Assembly: GCA_900547005.1 (NCBI GenBank)
Contig: URER01000002.1
Span: 78,018 to 142,017, forward strand
DNA length: 64,000 nucleotides
From: an uncultured Prevotella sp.
GTDB lineage: Bacteria > Bacteroidota > Bacteroidia > Bacteroidales > Bacteroidaceae
Direction: 5' to 3'
The first letter of the stretch is position 1. Every line of letters starts with the position of its first letter. Shown piece after piece: positions 1-8,726 of this stretch. A program made the translations under genes and the position numbers. The notes beneath the pieces are model-generated. The model was given only the letters and a program-made list of their open reading frames with translations. It did no database searches and was not told the origin of the DNA.

Positions 1-2505
1 TCCGTGAATGCTCCACGTCATATAGCGATAGGGGAACAGTTTCAAATAGAGTACACTATACCCACGCAGAATGTAAAAGGATTTCGTTTAGAGAATATCC
101 CTAATGATATAGAAATACTTTATGGTCCTAATACATCATCACAGTCAAGCTATCGCATTGTGAATGGGCACATGAGCAGTTCTTCTTCTGTTACATATTC
201 GTTTATTGCGGTGGCTAAGAAAAAAGGCAATCATGCACTTCCTGTTGCACGTGTTAATATAGATGGCAAGACCGTATCATCGGCAGCTCATCATATAAAC
301 GTTCTTGGTGCATCACATTCTTCTTCAAACAGTTATGCTAATAATGGTGGCTACTATCCGGAAGATGAAGATGCATCGTCTTATCACCGTTCTCAGAACT
401 CTCGTAATACTCATGATAACATATTCATACGGGTTACAGCAAGTAAGAAAAGAGTGCATGAGCAGGAGCCAATATTACTTACATATAAAGTCTATACCAT
501 TCCTAATCTTGTAAATCTCGATTATAAGATGCCGGAATTAAAGGGTTTCCATACGCAAGAAATCCCATTGTCTAAGACAAAATCAATGCAAAGAGAAACG
601 CTGAACGGACAAGTTTATAATTGTGTCGTATGGAGTCAGTTTGTTCTCTATCCGCAAGTTACGGGAAAACTTACTATACCAAGCCTTACTTTCCACGGTG
701 TCATTATGCATGAAAGCCGCGACCCGTTTGCTTTTATTACAGGCGGTGGTTATGAGGAAGAAGCGAGGGAGATAAAAGCTCCAGGCTTGACCATACAAGT
801 GGATAAATTACCAACAAAGCCAAAAGACTTTTCTGGTGGAGTAGGCCGCTTTAATATTTCTGGACAGCTTAACAAGAAAGAGGTTAAAGCTGGTGACCCG
901 GTCAGTTTGCGTCTCGTTGTAAGCGGCGTGGGAAATCTTAAACTTATAAGGCAACCCGAAGTGACATTCCCAAAGAATTGGGACAAATACGATGCAAAGA
1001 TAACAGATAAGACACGTCTTACAAAGAGTGGAGTCGAGGGGAATATGATTTATGATATTCTCGCTGTGCCGAGAAAGGAAGGGGCATATACTGTTCCTGC
1101 AGTAAAGTTCGTATATTATGATACGTCAACAAGCTCATACAAGACCATCCAGACGCAACCGTTATCTGTCAAAGTCTTGAGAGGAACTGCCGGTGATACA
1201 GATGTTAATGATTTCGCACCGATGGTGGATGAAGAAGATATAAGGCCGATAAAGAAGGGCGATGTAACTCTTTATGATACAAATGATATATTCTTCAATT
1301 CTGTATGGTATTGGATTACATTGGGTGTATTGTCTTCTATATTTGTCTCATTGCTTTATTTATTCCGCCGTACAGCTTTGGAACACGCGGATATTGCAAA
1401 AATGCGTGGAAAGAAGGCTAACAAACTCGCATTAAAACATCTGAAAAAGGCTGATACATTGATGCGCGAAGGAAAATCGTCAGACTTTTATGACGAGGTT
1501 TCACACGCTCTTTGGGGATATGTTGGCAATAGGTTGAATATGCCAATAGGGCAGTTGACACGCGATGATGTTTGTGAGCAACTCAAAAAACGTAGTGTTG
1601 ATGAAGAAACAATAATGATATTTCTTGATGCACTTGATGAGTGTGAGTTTGAACGTTACGCACCCGGTGATACAAAAGGAAATATGAACAAGACATTTAA
1701 TTCTGCGATGTCGGCTATAACAAGAATCGAGGGATTCCTCAAAAGTGCAAGAAAAAGTAGCAGTACCTCTAAAGCATTAGTGCTGCTTATCTTACTTATG
1801 TTCTCTTTGCCGATATGTGCTATAACAAAGAAGAATGCAGACACAGAGTATGAAAAACGTAACTACCAGCAGGCGATAAAGGACTATGAAGAGTTATTGC
1901 AGAATGGCGTGTCTTATGAGGTTTATTATAATTTAGGGAATACTTATTATCGGTTGGACAATATTCCACGTGCGATATTATCTTATGAGCGTGCTTTGAG
2001 GTTGTCTCCCAATGATGAAGATGTACGAGTTAATCTTAAGATGGCTCAGTCGAAGACCATAGATAAGATAATCCCTGAGCCTAAAATCTTTTTATACGAA
2101 TGGTATAAGGGATTTGTAAATATGATGAATATTGAAGGCTGGGCATATACTGCTATCATTTGTATCATATTTACGATTATCCTCGTTCTGCTTTATTTGT
2201 TTGCAGAGAATTCCCGATTAAGACTACTTGGTTTCTGGGGCGGTATTCTTGCATTATTGTTTTTTATATTCTCCAATATATTTGCGTTTCAGCAATTGGA
2301 TTATCTGCACGACAAGACCGATGCAATAGTTATCTCTTCCTCTGTTATTGTGAAAGATTCACCCTATAAAGGAGCGAAAGACAAATTTGTATTGCATGAA
2401 GGAACTAAAGTAGAAATCCTTGACACTGCTAATAGCTGGGTAAATGTGCATATCGCTGACGGGCGCAATGGATGGATAGAAGTTGCAAAAATCGAAAATA
2501 TATAG
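1..2505 (+). CDS. BatD-BatE fusion, aerotolerance protein (5' partial)
   Basis: The reading frame is open from the first base, so the true start and signal peptide lie outside the window. Codons up to about 580 match BatD: repeated beta-sandwich segments, then a transmembrane (TM) segment near residues 435-455 and a cytoplasmic helical part. A second hydrophobic stretch near 590-605, built like a signal peptide, is followed by TPR repeats (about 610-685), two TM segments and a C-terminal SH3-like domain (about 775-830), which is the BatE layout. BatD and BatE are usually separate proteins of the bat (Bacteroides aerotolerance) operon. Here they form one uninterrupted frame. The protein should be anchored in the inner membrane with large periplasmic parts. 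The rest of the bat operon presumably lies upstream. Function is inferred from family membership. Confidence 0.85.
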   Translation, partial: SVNAPRHIAIGEQFQIEYTIPTQNVKGFRLENIPNDIEILYGPNTSSQSSYRIVNGHMSSSSSVTYSFIAVAKKKGNHALPVARVNIDGKTVSSAAHHINVLGASHSSSNSYANNGGYYPEDEDASSYHRSQNSRNTHDNIFIRVTASKKRVHEQEPILLTYKVYTIPNLVNLDYKMPELKGFHTQEIPLSKTKSMQRETLNGQVYNCVVWSQFVLYPQVTGKLTIPSLTFHGVIMHESRDPFAFITGGGYEEEAREIKAPGLTIQVDKLPTKPKDFSGGVGRFNISGQLNKKEVKAGDPVSLRLVVSGVGNLKLIRQPEVTFPKNWDKYDAKITDKTRLTKSGVEGNMIYDILAVPRKEGAYTVPAVKFVYYDTSTSSYKTIQTQPLSVKVLRGTAGDTDVNDFAPMVDEEDIRPIKKGDVTLYDTNDIFFNSVWYWITLGVLSSIFVSLLYLFRRTALEHADIAKMRGKKANKLALKHLKKADTLMREGKSSDFYDEVSHALWGYVGNRLNMPIGQLTRDDVCEQLKKRSVDEETIMIFLDALDECEFERYAPGDTKGNMNKTFNSAMSAITRIEGFLKSARKSSSTSKALVLLILLMFSLPICAITKKNADTEYEKRNYQQAIKDYEELLQNGVSYEVYYNLGNTYYRLDNIPRAILSYERALRLSPNDEDVRVNLKMAQSKTIDKIIPEPKIFLYEWYKGFVNMMNIEGWAYTAIICIIFTIILVLLYLFAENSRLRLLGFWGGILALLFFIFSNIFAFQQLDYLHDKTDAIVISSSVIVKDSPYKGAKDKFVLHEGTKVEILDTANSWVNVHIADGRNGWIEVAKIENI

Positions 2506-2517
2506 AAGAAAAGCATT

Positions 2518-3216
2518 GTGGATATAGCTAATCTGATAGATATAGACAATAGTATTTTGCTTTTGTTAAATGGAGGTGAGTCGATGTTCGTCGACACACT
2601 TATGCTTACATTGACATCCGGACTCACTTGGATACCTCTTTATATAGCTTTACTATTTCTTGTTATAAAGAACAATGAGAAGTGGAGTTATATTCTGCTG
2701 ATAATAAGTTGTGTTGGACTTAGCCTTATCCTTTCCGGAGGTGTTTCGGATCATATCGTAAAAGATATGGTAGCACGTCCACGCCCTATAAACGAACCGT
2801 CATTGTATGGAATTATAAGTCCGATTCGTGGTTATCAAGCCTTCGGATATAGCTTCTATTCTTCTCATGCAGCTAACACTATGTCGGTAGCTGTGTTTTT
2901 CATATTACTTGTTCGTAGCCGCATACTCGGCATCGCTTTAGTCTTGTGGGCAATCGTGAACGGATGGACGCGCATCTATCTCGGTGTGCATTATCCTTCC
3001 GATGTTCTTATGGGATTACTTTGTGGCATTTTTGCCGGTACAATATCATATCTTTTGTTTATGTATATCTATAAGAAAATAAGTCCGAAAATTACTTATG
3101 TGTCATCGCAATACACACGAATGGGCTATTCTATAACAGATATAGATATGGTTATGAATGTCTTGATGTTGACATTGGTTTATGTAATGATTAAAAGTGT
3201 TATAATAGCGTTCTAA
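2518..3216 (+). CDS. PAP2-family membrane phosphatase
   Basis: This 232-aa polytopic membrane protein carries the three phosphatidic acid phosphatase type 2 motifs: K82-x6-R89-P90, S115-S116-H117 in place of the usual PSGH, and R152-x5-H158-x3-D162. The histidines and Asp form the phosphate-transfer site at the periplasmic face. Likely substrates are undecaprenyl diphosphate or another lipid phosphate, and the sequence cannot decide between them. The start is GTG, 12 bp after the BatD-BatE stop. The gene ends 3 bp before queA, so the three genes are probably co-transcribed. Confidence 0.85.
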   Translation: MDIANLIDIDNSILLLLNGGESMFVDTLMLTLTSGLTWIPLYIALLFLVIKNNEKWSYILLIISCVGLSLILSGGVSDHIVKDMVARPRPINEPSLYGIISPIRGYQAFGYSFYSSHAANTMSVAVFFILLVRSRILGIALVLWAIVNGWTRIYLGVHYPSDVLMGLLCGIFAGTISYLLFMYIYKKISPKITYVSSQYTRMGYSITDIDMVMNVLMLTLVYVMIKSVIIAF

Positions 3217-3219
3217 AGA

Positions 3220-4437
3220 ATGGATACAAAACATATACATATTTCAGATTATAATTATCCTTTACCGGATGATAGAATAGCTAAATTCCCGATAGACCGG
3301 CGCGATCATAGCAAGTTGCTCATATATAATCGGGGAGAGGTTTCGGAAGATAAGTTCTATAATCTTCATGATTATTTGCCCAAAGGCTCCTTGATGGTAT
3401 TCAATAATACGAGGGTGATACAGGCGCGCATACATTTTCGCAAGGAAACGGGTGCACTTATAGAGGTTTTTTTGTTGGAACCGGCAGCTCCGTCAGATTA
3501 TGAGCAGATGTTTCAAACCACCTCACGGTGCGAATGGTTGTGCCTGGTCGGCAATCTTAAAAAATGGAAAGGCGGTAGCTTGCTGCGCGTGTTCGACATA
3601 AATGGGAAGCACGTTGTATTGACTGCCACACGCATAAAAGAAGCCGGAACATCGCAACGTGTCGGCTTTTCGTGGGATAATGCCGCGGTATCTTTTGCTG
3701 AAATACTCGATGCGGTAGGTGAATTGCCAATTCCACCTTATCTGAACCGAGATACACAAGAGAGCGACAAGACAACTTATCAAACTGTTTATTCAAAGAT
3801 AAAAGGCAGTGTGGCAGCCCCGACTGCCGGTTTGCACTTTACAAACGATGTCTTGAAATCGCTTGATGATGCAGGAATAGACCGTGAAGAGGTAACCCTG
3901 CATGTTGGAGCTGGAACATTCAAGCCTGTGAAAAGCGAAGAGATAGAAGACCATGAGATGCACACAGAATATATCTGCGTGCATAAAGGCACGTTGGAAA
4001 AATTGCTTCAACACGATTGTTGTGCTATTGCTGTTGGAACAACCAGTGTGAGGACACTTGAAAGTCTATACTATATGGGCGTGAAGTTACAGAAAAATCC
4101 AAATCTTACCGAAGACGAGTTGCACGTAAATCAATGGCAACCATACGATGACAATGATTCTTACATAACACCGAAAGAAGCGATTGTGAACATCTTAAAT
4201 TATCTGAACACCAATGAATTAGAGACATTACATTCAAGTACTCAAATAATTATTGCCCCAGGCTATGAATATAAGATAGTCAAGATGCTTGTAACCAATT
4301 TCCATCAGCCGCAAAGTACATTGCTTTTACTTGTCAGTGCATTCGTTCATGGTGATTGGCACAAGATTTATGATTATGCTCTCGCCCATGAATTCCGCTT
4401 TTTGAGCTATGGAGACAGCTCGTTGCTGATACCTTAA
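3220..4437 (+). CDS. queA: S-adenosylmethionine:tRNA ribosyltransferase-isomerase
   Basis: QueA transfers and isomerises the ribosyl group of S-adenosylmethionine onto preQ1 in tRNA, making epoxyqueuosine. Recognised by the N-terminal YPLPDDRIAKFP-type segment, the GSVAAPTAGLHFT core at about residue 195 and the HVGAGTFKPV segment. At 405 aa it is longer than the roughly 350 aa of proteobacterial QueA, with extra residues around positions 85-110 and 290-330; longer forms are common in Bacteroidetes. It starts 3 bp after the PAP2 gene. No preQ1 riboswitch is visible, as expected for an operon-internal gene. Confidence 0.95.
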   Translation: MDTKHIHISDYNYPLPDDRIAKFPIDRRDHSKLLIYNRGEVSEDKFYNLHDYLPKGSLMVFNNTRVIQARIHFRKETGALIEVFLLEPAAPSDYEQMFQTTSRCEWLCLVGNLKKWKGGSLLRVFDINGKHVVLTATRIKEAGTSQRVGFSWDNAAVSFAEILDAVGELPIPPYLNRDTQESDKTTYQTVYSKIKGSVAAPTAGLHFTNDVLKSLDDAGIDREEVTLHVGAGTFKPVKSEEIEDHEMHTEYICVHKGTLEKLLQHDCCAIAVGTTSVRTLESLYYMGVKLQKNPNLTEDELHVNQWQPYDDNDSYITPKEAIVNILNYLNTNELETLHSSTQIIIAPGYEYKIVKMLVTNFHQPQSTLLLLVSAFVHGDWHKIYDYALAHEFRFLSYGDSSLLIP

Positions 4438-4541
4438 TTACATATAAGGGCGAGGGGGCGGAAGATTATATAATACTGAAAAAAGACAATAAGAATGAGT
4501 GATAAGATATTTTTACGCACTAAAACAGAAAGGGAAATAAA

Positions 4542-5690
4542 ATGAAAATAGGAGATAAAGTAAGATTTTTAAGTGAGAAAGGCGGAGGAAAGGTTGCGGG
4601 CTTTCAAGGCAAGAATATCGTTCTTGTAGAAGATGAGGACGGATTTGAGATTCCATTTCAAATTAATGAGGTCGTTTTGGTGGGCGATGAAGATTATAGT
4701 ACAACCAAAGTCGTAAGTAATAAGGTAGAGAAGAAAGAGCCTGACACACGTTCTATAAAGGAGAGACTCGGTGATAATGAGTATGAAGAAACGGAAGACT
4801 ATGACCCTTCCGACGACTTTGATATAAAGCCTATGGAACGCAAGGGCGGAGATAAGTTATCTACATATCTCGCATTTGTGCCGGTTGATATTCGTGATAT
4901 GGTTAATACAAAGTTTGAATCCTATATCATCAACGATTCCAATTATTACATATACTATACTTATATGACTGCCGAGGGGGCGAATTGGACTTTGCGCTCA
5001 GCGGGAGAGGTCGAGCCTAACACGAAAGAGTTTATAGAAGAGTTCGGACGTGAGCAACTTAATGAGATGACGCACACTTGCATACAGATGATTGCATATA
5101 AGCGAGAGAAGGGGTTTCTCTTGAAACCGACCGTAGATGCTCAGTTCCGTCTCGACCCAGTGAAGTTCTATAAGTTGCATACATTCCGCGAGAACGACTT
5201 CTTCGAGACACCGGCACTGCTCTATACCGTAATAGAAAACGACAAGCCTCTGCGCCCTCTCGTTGTGGATGCTAAGGCCCTGAAATATGAGATGTACGCG
5301 CATAAGGACGACAGGCAGGAGAAATCGCCGGCAAGAAAAGAAGATCTTGTGCGTCGTTATTCCGATGAACAAAGCAAGGCTCGCAAGGTAAAGCAACGCT
5401 TGCAGGACGACAAAATCGTGATAGACCTTCATGCAAATGAGTTGTTGGATACAACAAACGGAATGAGCGCTGCTGATATACTCGATTATCAGCTTGAGGT
5501 CTTCCGCAAGACAATAGAGCAATATAAATGCAAAAAAGGCCAAAAAATAATATTCATACACGGTAAGGGCGAGGGCGTGCTACGCCAGTCGCTGATACAT
5601 GAACTGAATTACAAGTATAAGCAATACCCTTATCAGGACGCTTCGTTCCGCGAATATGGATATGGAGCTACGCAAGTTACAATAAAATAG
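4542..5690 (+). CDS. DUF2027 / Smr-domain protein
   Basis: A 382-aa soluble protein. The N-terminal 60 residues look like a small beta-barrel rich in charged residues, followed by an acidic linker (about 60-100). The central part matches the Bacteroidales DUF2027 family. The C-terminal 90 residues form an Smr (small MutS-related) domain, with IDLHANEL near residue 293 and HGKGEGVLR near 340. Smr domains are associated with nuclease activity or with binding branched nucleic acids, so a nucleic-acid role is likely, but the substrate is unknown. It is separated from queA by 104 bp. Confidence 0.85.
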   Translation: MKIGDKVRFLSEKGGGKVAGFQGKNIVLVEDEDGFEIPFQINEVVLVGDEDYSTTKVVSNKVEKKEPDTRSIKERLGDNEYEETEDYDPSDDFDIKPMERKGGDKLSTYLAFVPVDIRDMVNTKFESYIINDSNYYIYYTYMTAEGANWTLRSAGEVEPNTKEFIEEFGREQLNEMTHTCIQMIAYKREKGFLLKPTVDAQFRLDPVKFYKLHTFRENDFFETPALLYTVIENDKPLRPLVVDAKALKYEMYAHKDDRQEKSPARKEDLVRRYSDEQSKARKVKQRLQDDKIVIDLHANELLDTTNGMSAADILDYQLEVFRKTIEQYKCKKGQKIIFIHGKGEGVLRQSLIHELNYKYKQYPYQDASFREYGYGATQVTIK

Positions 5691-5715
5691 GTATTAAGAC
5701 CAAATAGAAAAAGAT

Positions 5716-7641
5716 ATGAAATACGGATTTATCACGGTGGCATCTGCCGTTCCGACAGTAAGTGTTGCTGATTGTTTCAGCAATCTTGAAAACATGAAAC
5801 AGCAGATTGCCGTGGCAGAAGACAAAGGGGTAGAGATAATGGTCTTTCCAGAACTCTCTGTAACAGGCTACTCTTGTCAGGACCTTTTCATGCAGCGGCA
5901 TCTTGTAGACAGTGCAGAAGAATGTGTGTTGCGCCTGCTGGACTTCACCCGTGCGCTTGATGTTATACTCATTGTCGGAGTTCCTGTTGTCGCTGCCAAT
6001 ATGCTTTTCAACTGTGCCGCGGTTATAAATCATGGCAGACTGATAGGGATTGTGCCGAAAACCTATCTTCCCAATTATGGCGAGTTCTATGAGAAACGCT
6101 GGTTTGCTTCTGCGCACGACATCCAAGAGTGCAGTATTTCGTATGCTGGAACTAAAATCAGCTTAAGTGGTGAGCCTCAACTGTATCGCACTTCCGACGG
6201 AGTCTTGTTTGGCATAGAGATTTGTGAAGACCTTTGGTCTCCGGTTCCGCCAAGCAATACGCTTGCATTTGCCGGCGCTGATATTATCTTCAATCTTTCC
6301 GCAAGCGACGAACTTATCGGCAAACATGATTATCTGAAGACACTTATCGCGCAGCAATCGGCGCGTGTCATCAGCGGATATGTATATAGCGGATGCGGAT
6401 TTGGAGAGAGTACGCAGGACGTAGTCTATGGTGGAAACGCATTGATATATGAAAATGGCTGTCTGCTTGAAGAAGGAGCCCGATTCCAAATTGAGCCGCA
6501 ACTTGTCATTTCACAGATAGATGTAGAGAAATTGCGTGTTGAGAGACGTAGGAATACATCGTTTATTGCAGCGGCAAAGTCTGTCAAAGCACGGATTCTC
6601 GAGTGTGAGAAATCTTCCGGGCACGAGTTTAAGATGCTCCGTAATGTGAATCCCATGCCATTTATTCCATCAAACGACGACATGAAGAAAAGTTGCGAGG
6701 AGATATTCTGCATACAGGTTGCCGGACTTGCAAAACGAATCATGCATACACACAGCAAGAATGTCATCCTGGGAATCAGTGGTGGATTGGACTCTACGCT
6801 CGCCCTTTTGGTATGCGTGAAGACTTTCGACAAGCTCGGTATGAGCAGGGAGGGGATTGTCGGCGTTACGATGCCCGGCTTCGGAACGACAGACAGGACA
6901 TATAACAACGCTATGACTCTGATGGAGCGTCTCGGCATCACGATACACGAGATTAACATTTCGGCTGCCGTAACGCAGCATTTCAAAGATATAGGCCATG
7001 ATGCGTCAAGACATGACGTTACGTATGAAAATTCCCAAGCACGCGAACGCACGCAGATTTTGATGGATTTGAGCAATCGCATCGGTGGATTTGTTGTCGG
7101 TACTGGTGACCTTTCCGAACTCGCTTTGGGTTGGGCTACATACAATGGTGACCACATGAGTATGTATGGCGTGAATGCAGGGGTGCCTAAAACATTGATA
7201 AAATATCTGGTGCGCTATGTTGCGGAGAGTGGCGTAGACGATAAATCGCGCGATACGTTATTGGATATTATCGATACACCGATAAGTCCTGAGCTTATTC
7301 CTGCCGATGAAAACGGAAACATAAAGCAGAAAACGGAAGACCTTGTAGGGCCGTACGAACTGCATGACTTCTTTATATATTACACTCTCAGATATGGTTT
7401 CTCACCGAGCAAAGTCTATATGCTATGCCGTGCGGCATTTGATGAAAGCCAATATGATGATAAAACTATAAAGTCTTGGTTAAAAACATTTTATCGCCGT
7501 TTCTTTAATCAACAATTCAAACGGTCATGCCTGCCTGACGGACCGAAAGTTGGAAGTGTCAGTCTCTCGCCCCGGGGGGATTGGCGTATGCCGAGTGACG
7601 CATCAAGCAAGATGTGGGTTGAAGAGTGTGATAATCTCTAA
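5716..7641 (+). CDS. nadE: NAD+ synthase, glutamine-hydrolysing
   Basis: This enzyme makes NAD+ from nicotinate adenine dinucleotide, ATP and glutamine. The N-terminal nitrilase-fold glutaminase has the catalytic triad Glu46 (FPELSVTGYSC), Lys115 (VPKTYLPNYGE) and Cys170 (GIEICEDLW). The C-terminal synthetase has the pyrophosphatase P-loop SGGLDS at 355-360. At 641 aa it is a full-length two-domain enzyme, so it does not need an external ammonia supply. The gene follows the Smr gene by 25 bp and precedes a secreted small protein by 4 bp. Confidence 0.95.
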   Translation: MKYGFITVASAVPTVSVADCFSNLENMKQQIAVAEDKGVEIMVFPELSVTGYSCQDLFMQRHLVDSAEECVLRLLDFTRALDVILIVGVPVVAANMLFNCAAVINHGRLIGIVPKTYLPNYGEFYEKRWFASAHDIQECSISYAGTKISLSGEPQLYRTSDGVLFGIEICEDLWSPVPPSNTLAFAGADIIFNLSASDELIGKHDYLKTLIAQQSARVISGYVYSGCGFGESTQDVVYGGNALIYENGCLLEEGARFQIEPQLVISQIDVEKLRVERRRNTSFIAAAKSVKARILECEKSSGHEFKMLRNVNPMPFIPSNDDMKKSCEEIFCIQVAGLAKRIMHTHSKNVILGISGGLDSTLALLVCVKTFDKLGMSREGIVGVTMPGFGTTDRTYNNAMTLMERLGITIHEINISAAVTQHFKDIGHDASRHDVTYENSQARERTQILMDLSNRIGGFVVGTGDLSELALGWATYNGDHMSMYGVNAGVPKTLIKYLVRYVAESGVDDKSRDTLLDIIDTPISPELIPADENGNIKQKTEDLVGPYELHDFFIYYTLRYGFSPSKVYMLCRAAFDESQYDDKTIKSWLKTFYRRFFNQQFKRSCLPDGPKVGSVSLSPRGDWRMPSDASSKMWVEECDNL

Positions 7642-7645
7642 GCCG

Positions 7646-8170
7646 ATGATGCGGATTGCTCATATATTATTATTGCTATTCCTCGTCATGCAACTGGATG
7701 CACAGCAGTATGACGAGGTGAAAATATCTGTTAAAGAAATACTTCAATATCAATGCGTAAAAGCAAAGTTTGGCGAGGCTAATTCTCCTTTCCGAAAGCT
7801 CGGCTTTAAGCGGATAGGAGCGCATAAAGTATTGAGGGACGATTTTGATAAGATAAGTCTGTGGGGCTATCACGTGTCTGCCAATTTGGAATACGACAAG
7901 GACCGGCAGCCTCTTTATCGCTTGTTTCGTCGGAATGATATGGGGAGTATGGCTGTGATAGACCATGTGAAAGGCGATACAACGGTCTGTCGGCTTGTGT
8001 TTTGGGGAAAGAGATATTACAGACACATAGCTGACGAGTTGCGCCGTCTGGGATTTGTCATGCAAAAATCCAGGACACATTCGAATCGCCTGGAGTTCCG
8101 CAAGGAGGACGTTTCCGCTTGTGTGGATGTCATTATATGGGGCGACATCTATCTTGTTGATTTTATGTAG
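7646..8170 (+). CDS. small secreted protein of unknown function
   Basis: The 174-aa product starts at ATG 7646, 4 bp after the nadE stop. The reading frame extends upstream into nadE, but that extension has no signal peptide, whereas MMRIAHILLLLFLVMQLDA at this start is a good Sec signal. The mature part is about 150 residues, mixed alpha/beta, rich in aromatic and basic residues, with no catalytic motif I recognise. It resembles conserved Bacteroidales exported proteins of no known role. The spacing suggests co-transcription with nadE. Confidence 0.7.
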   Translation: MMRIAHILLLLFLVMQLDAQQYDEVKISVKEILQYQCVKAKFGEANSPFRKLGFKRIGAHKVLRDDFDKISLWGYHVSANLEYDKDRQPLYRLFRRNDMGSMAVIDHVKGDTTVCRLVFWGKRYYRHIADELRRLGFVMQKSRTHSNRLEFRKEDVSACVDVIIWGDIYLVDFM

Positions 8171-8214
8171 ATGATTCAGAAGGCTTTTTCCACCTTTTGT
8201 AATTCGCACGGATG

Positions 8215-8294
8215 AAGCCTCCTGGCTCCCCCACATACGTAGTACCCCTATAAGGGGTACGTAGTATGTTGGGGGAGGCTCAGGTAAGGGGCTT
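8215..8294. repeat. 80-bp imperfect palindrome / long hairpin
   Basis: The two arms pair outward from an ATA loop at about 8250-8252. The inner stem GTACCCCT/AGGGGTAC is perfect, then come imperfect ACATACGTA-type arms, a CTCCCCC/GGGGGAG block and an outer AAGCC/GGCTT. One arm has a few more bases than the other. It could be a terminator for the nadE operon, but there is no T-tract and the stem is far longer than a terminator needs. A REP- or MITE-like palindrome is equally likely. Confidence 0.7.
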
Positions 8295-8379
8295 TATCCG
8301 GCGGCCCGAAACTCATGAGTCGCGCTCAGTTTTTAGCTTTGGTTTTCAGTTGGCGGTGCTCGGTTATTGGGGTAGTGGT

Positions 8380-8489
8380 GTTCAGTCACTACCTTAGCAC
8401 TGTTCAGTCACTACCTTAGCGTTGTTCAGTGACTATCCGAACTGTGTTCAGTGACTACCTTAACAGTCTTCAGTGGCTACATGAACTGC
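8380..8489. repeat. 22-bp tandem array A (5 units)
   Basis: Five consecutive 22-bp units start at 8380, 8402, 8424, 8446 and 8468, with no indels. Most begin GTTCAGTSACTACC and vary after position 12. The heart of each unit is AGTNACT (AGTCACT in units 1-2, AGTGACT in 3-4, AGTGGCT in 5), a dyad around one base. The later units also gain GTTC...GAAC or TTCA...TGAA arms. A weak sixth unit follows. The array lies about 150 bp upstream of the pfkA promoter. Confidence 0.9.
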
Positions 8490-8639
8490 GTTTGGTGGCG
8501 TCGCATGGGGGAGTTATGGATGAGTCGGAACCTCCGTGTTTTGTCATGTAGGCGTGGCAATGTCAAGATTGTTTGATATTCGCAAACCGTTCGGGTTGTT
8601 TAAAATATCAAAAAGCATGATATAAAAAATCCCAATAAC

Positions 8640-8670
8640 TTGTATTTGCCTAAATAATTTATTAACTTTG
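8640..8670 (+). promoter_or_regulatory. pfkA promoter
   Basis: TTG at 8640-8642, a 20-bp spacer, then TAACTTTG at 8663-8670. This fits the Bacteroidetes sigma consensus (TTTG-N19/20-TAnnTTTG). It lies 56 bp upstream of the pfkA ATG. Confidence 0.7.
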
Positions 8671-8726
8671 CGAATGATAATTTTTCTGCCTTTACTTGAA
8701 CTTGGGAAAATATAAAAACTATATAT

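Larger units (their letters stand above)
8171..8726. other. non-coding region between the secreted-protein gene and pfkA
   Basis: No convincing gene is visible in these 556 bases. The region contains a long imperfect palindrome (8215-8294), a 22-bp-period array (8380-8489) and the pfkA promoter (8640-8670). Reverse-strand reading frames here run on into pfkA in the wrong frame. Confidence 0.75.

Noticed and set aside
6426..7157. Minus-strand ORF of 243 aa
   Set aside because: Antisense to nadE.
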